Shown: positions 63,212 through 64,000 of the stretch, piece by piece
Position numbering within the stretch: position 1 is the first letter of the stretch
Layout of the letters: every line of letters starts with the position of its first letter
Assembly: GCF_009762775.1 (NCBI RefSeq)
Contig: NZ_CP046401.1
Coordinates: 4,860,001-4,924,000 of the forward strand
Source of the DNA: Maribellus comscasis
GTDB taxonomy: Bacteria; Bacteroidota; Bacteroidia; Bacteroidales; Prolixibacteraceae
Direction: 5' to 3'
DNA: 64,000 bases
Notes under the pieces: model-generated
Database searches by the model: none
Told to the model about the DNA's origin: nothing
Seen by the model: only the letters and a program-made list of their open reading frames with translations
Program-made: the position numbers and the translations under genes

Positions 63212-63844
63212 ATGGCACAAATTGACAAAATTATCACCTTGTTCACACTTATTTTACTTTTAAGTTTTCCTGTACTTGCACAGGAACATTCCCATAGCGA
63301 TTCGGCCAAAGAAGAAACATCGGTGGTGGTTGAAGAAGGGCTACCCGAAGCTGAAGAAATCCCAGCTACTGAAAATTCAACCTTTGCCTCCTGGGACGAA
63401 TTCCCAAACCTTCACCCGATGGTTGTACATTTTCCTATTGTTCTGTTGCTGGTAGCGTTGCTTTCCCAATTCATCGGGTTGTTTGCTTACAGAAAAGAAA
63501 TGAGCTGGGTTACCATCTTTTTGCTCACCGGCGGGTTTATCGGTGCGTTGCTGGCCGGGCTGGTATTTCATCCGCACACCAGCGAACTACCTGAAAATGT
63601 AAAACAAGTTTTTGAAACACATGAATATTACGCTTTTCTCACCATTTGGTTGGCGGCTATTGCACTGGTGCTAAAAATCATCAGCCATTTTACCAACCGC
63701 AAAACCTGGTTTGAAGTAATTGTTTTTCTCGTTTTGGGGGCATCGGCACTTACGGTAAGCCTGGCAGGACACCTCGGTTCTCAAATGGTTTTTATTGAAG
63801 AAGTTGGTGCCGGCGGAAATTACATTGAGCAACATGACAAATAA
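63212..63844 (+). CDS. DUF2231 membrane protein with acidic exported N-terminus
   Basis: 210 residues. Signal helix ending LAQEHSHSDS, an acidic stretch (KEETSVVVEEGLPEAEEIPATE), then four membrane helices with NLHPMVVHFPIVLLLVALLSQF and FHPHTSELPENVKQVFETHEYYAF. The HPMVVHFPIVLLL sequence is the DUF2231 signature. His residues near the membrane might bind heme or copper. Its stop overlaps the next gene by 11 bp. Confidence 0.78.
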   Translation: MAQIDKIITLFTLILLLSFPVLAQEHSHSDSAKEETSVVVEEGLPEAEEIPATENSTFASWDEFPNLHPMVVHFPIVLLLVALLSQFIGLFAYRKEMSWVTIFLLTGGFIGALLAGLVFHPHTSELPENVKQVFETHEYYAFLTIWLAAIALVLKIISHFTNRKTWFEVIVFLVLGASALTVSLAGHLGSQMVFIEEVGAGGNYIEQHDK

Positions 63845-64000
63845 AATTAAAAAACGATATAACCGCATTGCCAGAATTTATGATTTTCTGGACCAGCCCA
63901 TGGAAGTAGGTTTTGCTAAATGGCGAAAAAAGATGCTGGCCGAAGCCACCGGAAAAACCCTGGAAGTGGGAATCGGAACGGGTAAAAATTTACCGTATTA
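63834..64000 (+). CDS. Class I SAM methyltransferase (5' part; runs out of window)
   Basis: 55 codons before the window ends: MTNKIKKRYNRIARIYDFLD, MEVGFAKWRKKMLAEATGK and LEVGIGTGKNLPY, i.e. the UbiE-like start and motif I (EVGIGTG). Overlaps the DUF2231 stop, so it is co-transcribed. Substrate not known. Confidence 0.7.
   Translation, partial: MTNKIKKRYNRIARIYDFLDQPMEVGFAKWRKKMLAEATGKTLEVGIGTGKNLPY

Noticed and set aside
1..64000. CRISPR arrays, rRNA operons and insertion sequences
   Set aside because: No regularly spaced repeats, rRNA sequence, transposase motif or terminal inverted repeats of IS size were seen.

Overview
The window comes from a member of the Bacteroidota, most likely a Bacteroidales/Marinilabiliales-type marine or sediment organism (the lineage below phylum is an inference). 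Signs of the phylum are a CTnDOT-type transfer operon (TraE-F-G-I-J-K-L-M-N), MobA/B/C mobilisation genes, TAnnTTTG promoter boxes, a FecR anti-sigma factor beside a TonB-dependent receptor with an STN domain, and a CzcA-TolC fusion.

Positions 1-31.4 kb are the body of an integrative conjugative element with defence cargo. At the left edge is a DUF4099/DUF3945 gene running out of the window. At 1.8-11.1 kb lies a DNA-phosphorothioation defence island. sspB-sspC-sspD (DUF4007 protein, large ATPase, PAPS-reductase-fold sulfur-transfer enzyme) converges on a leftward trio: an HKD-motif/DEAH helicase, an HNH nuclease and a methyltransferase-HIT fusion. The trio occupies the place of the SspFGH-type restriction module. 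The 3' end of sspC looks decayed. Next come mobC-mobB-mobA (leftward), a hairpin-rich probable oriT at about 15.0-15.1 kb, and traA plus two small transfer genes (rightward). A 1281-residue TIR-like/STAND NTPase gene, probably an anti-phage sensor, sits between these and traE. traE to traN follow and end at a strong terminator. The usual traO/P/Q genes are not seen; small leftward genes and a block of diverged ~200-bp repeats take their place.

Positions 32.4-64 kb are a metal-homeostasis region. Module 1 is a Fur-family regulator, a DUF6660-like protein, a CzcA-TolC fusion, a CzcB adaptor and a PII-like protein. It is followed by a P1B-type ATPase, an orphan HydE-like radical SAM enzyme and several small secreted proteins. 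Module 2 has a second Fur-family regulator, a Spy/CpxP-like protein, two CDF transporters with a small GDCCVxC protein, a CzcB-CzcA-CzcC tripartite pump, and a third CDF transporter with a second GDCCVxC protein. A palindrome TGCAA-N5-TTGCA, placed 12 bp before a -7 box, follows both fur genes and probably links the two modules in one regulon. Module 3 (56-63 kb) looks copper-related: a Met/Gly/His-rich lipoprotein, an ECF sigma factor, a FecR anti-sigma factor, a TonB-dependent receptor with a Met/His/Gly-rich segment, a multicopper oxidase with a Met-rich insert and a DUF2231 membrane protein. A methyltransferase is cut by the window end.

All assignments come from reading the sequence; no database search was run. 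Metal specificities and the defence roles are inferences from family and context.
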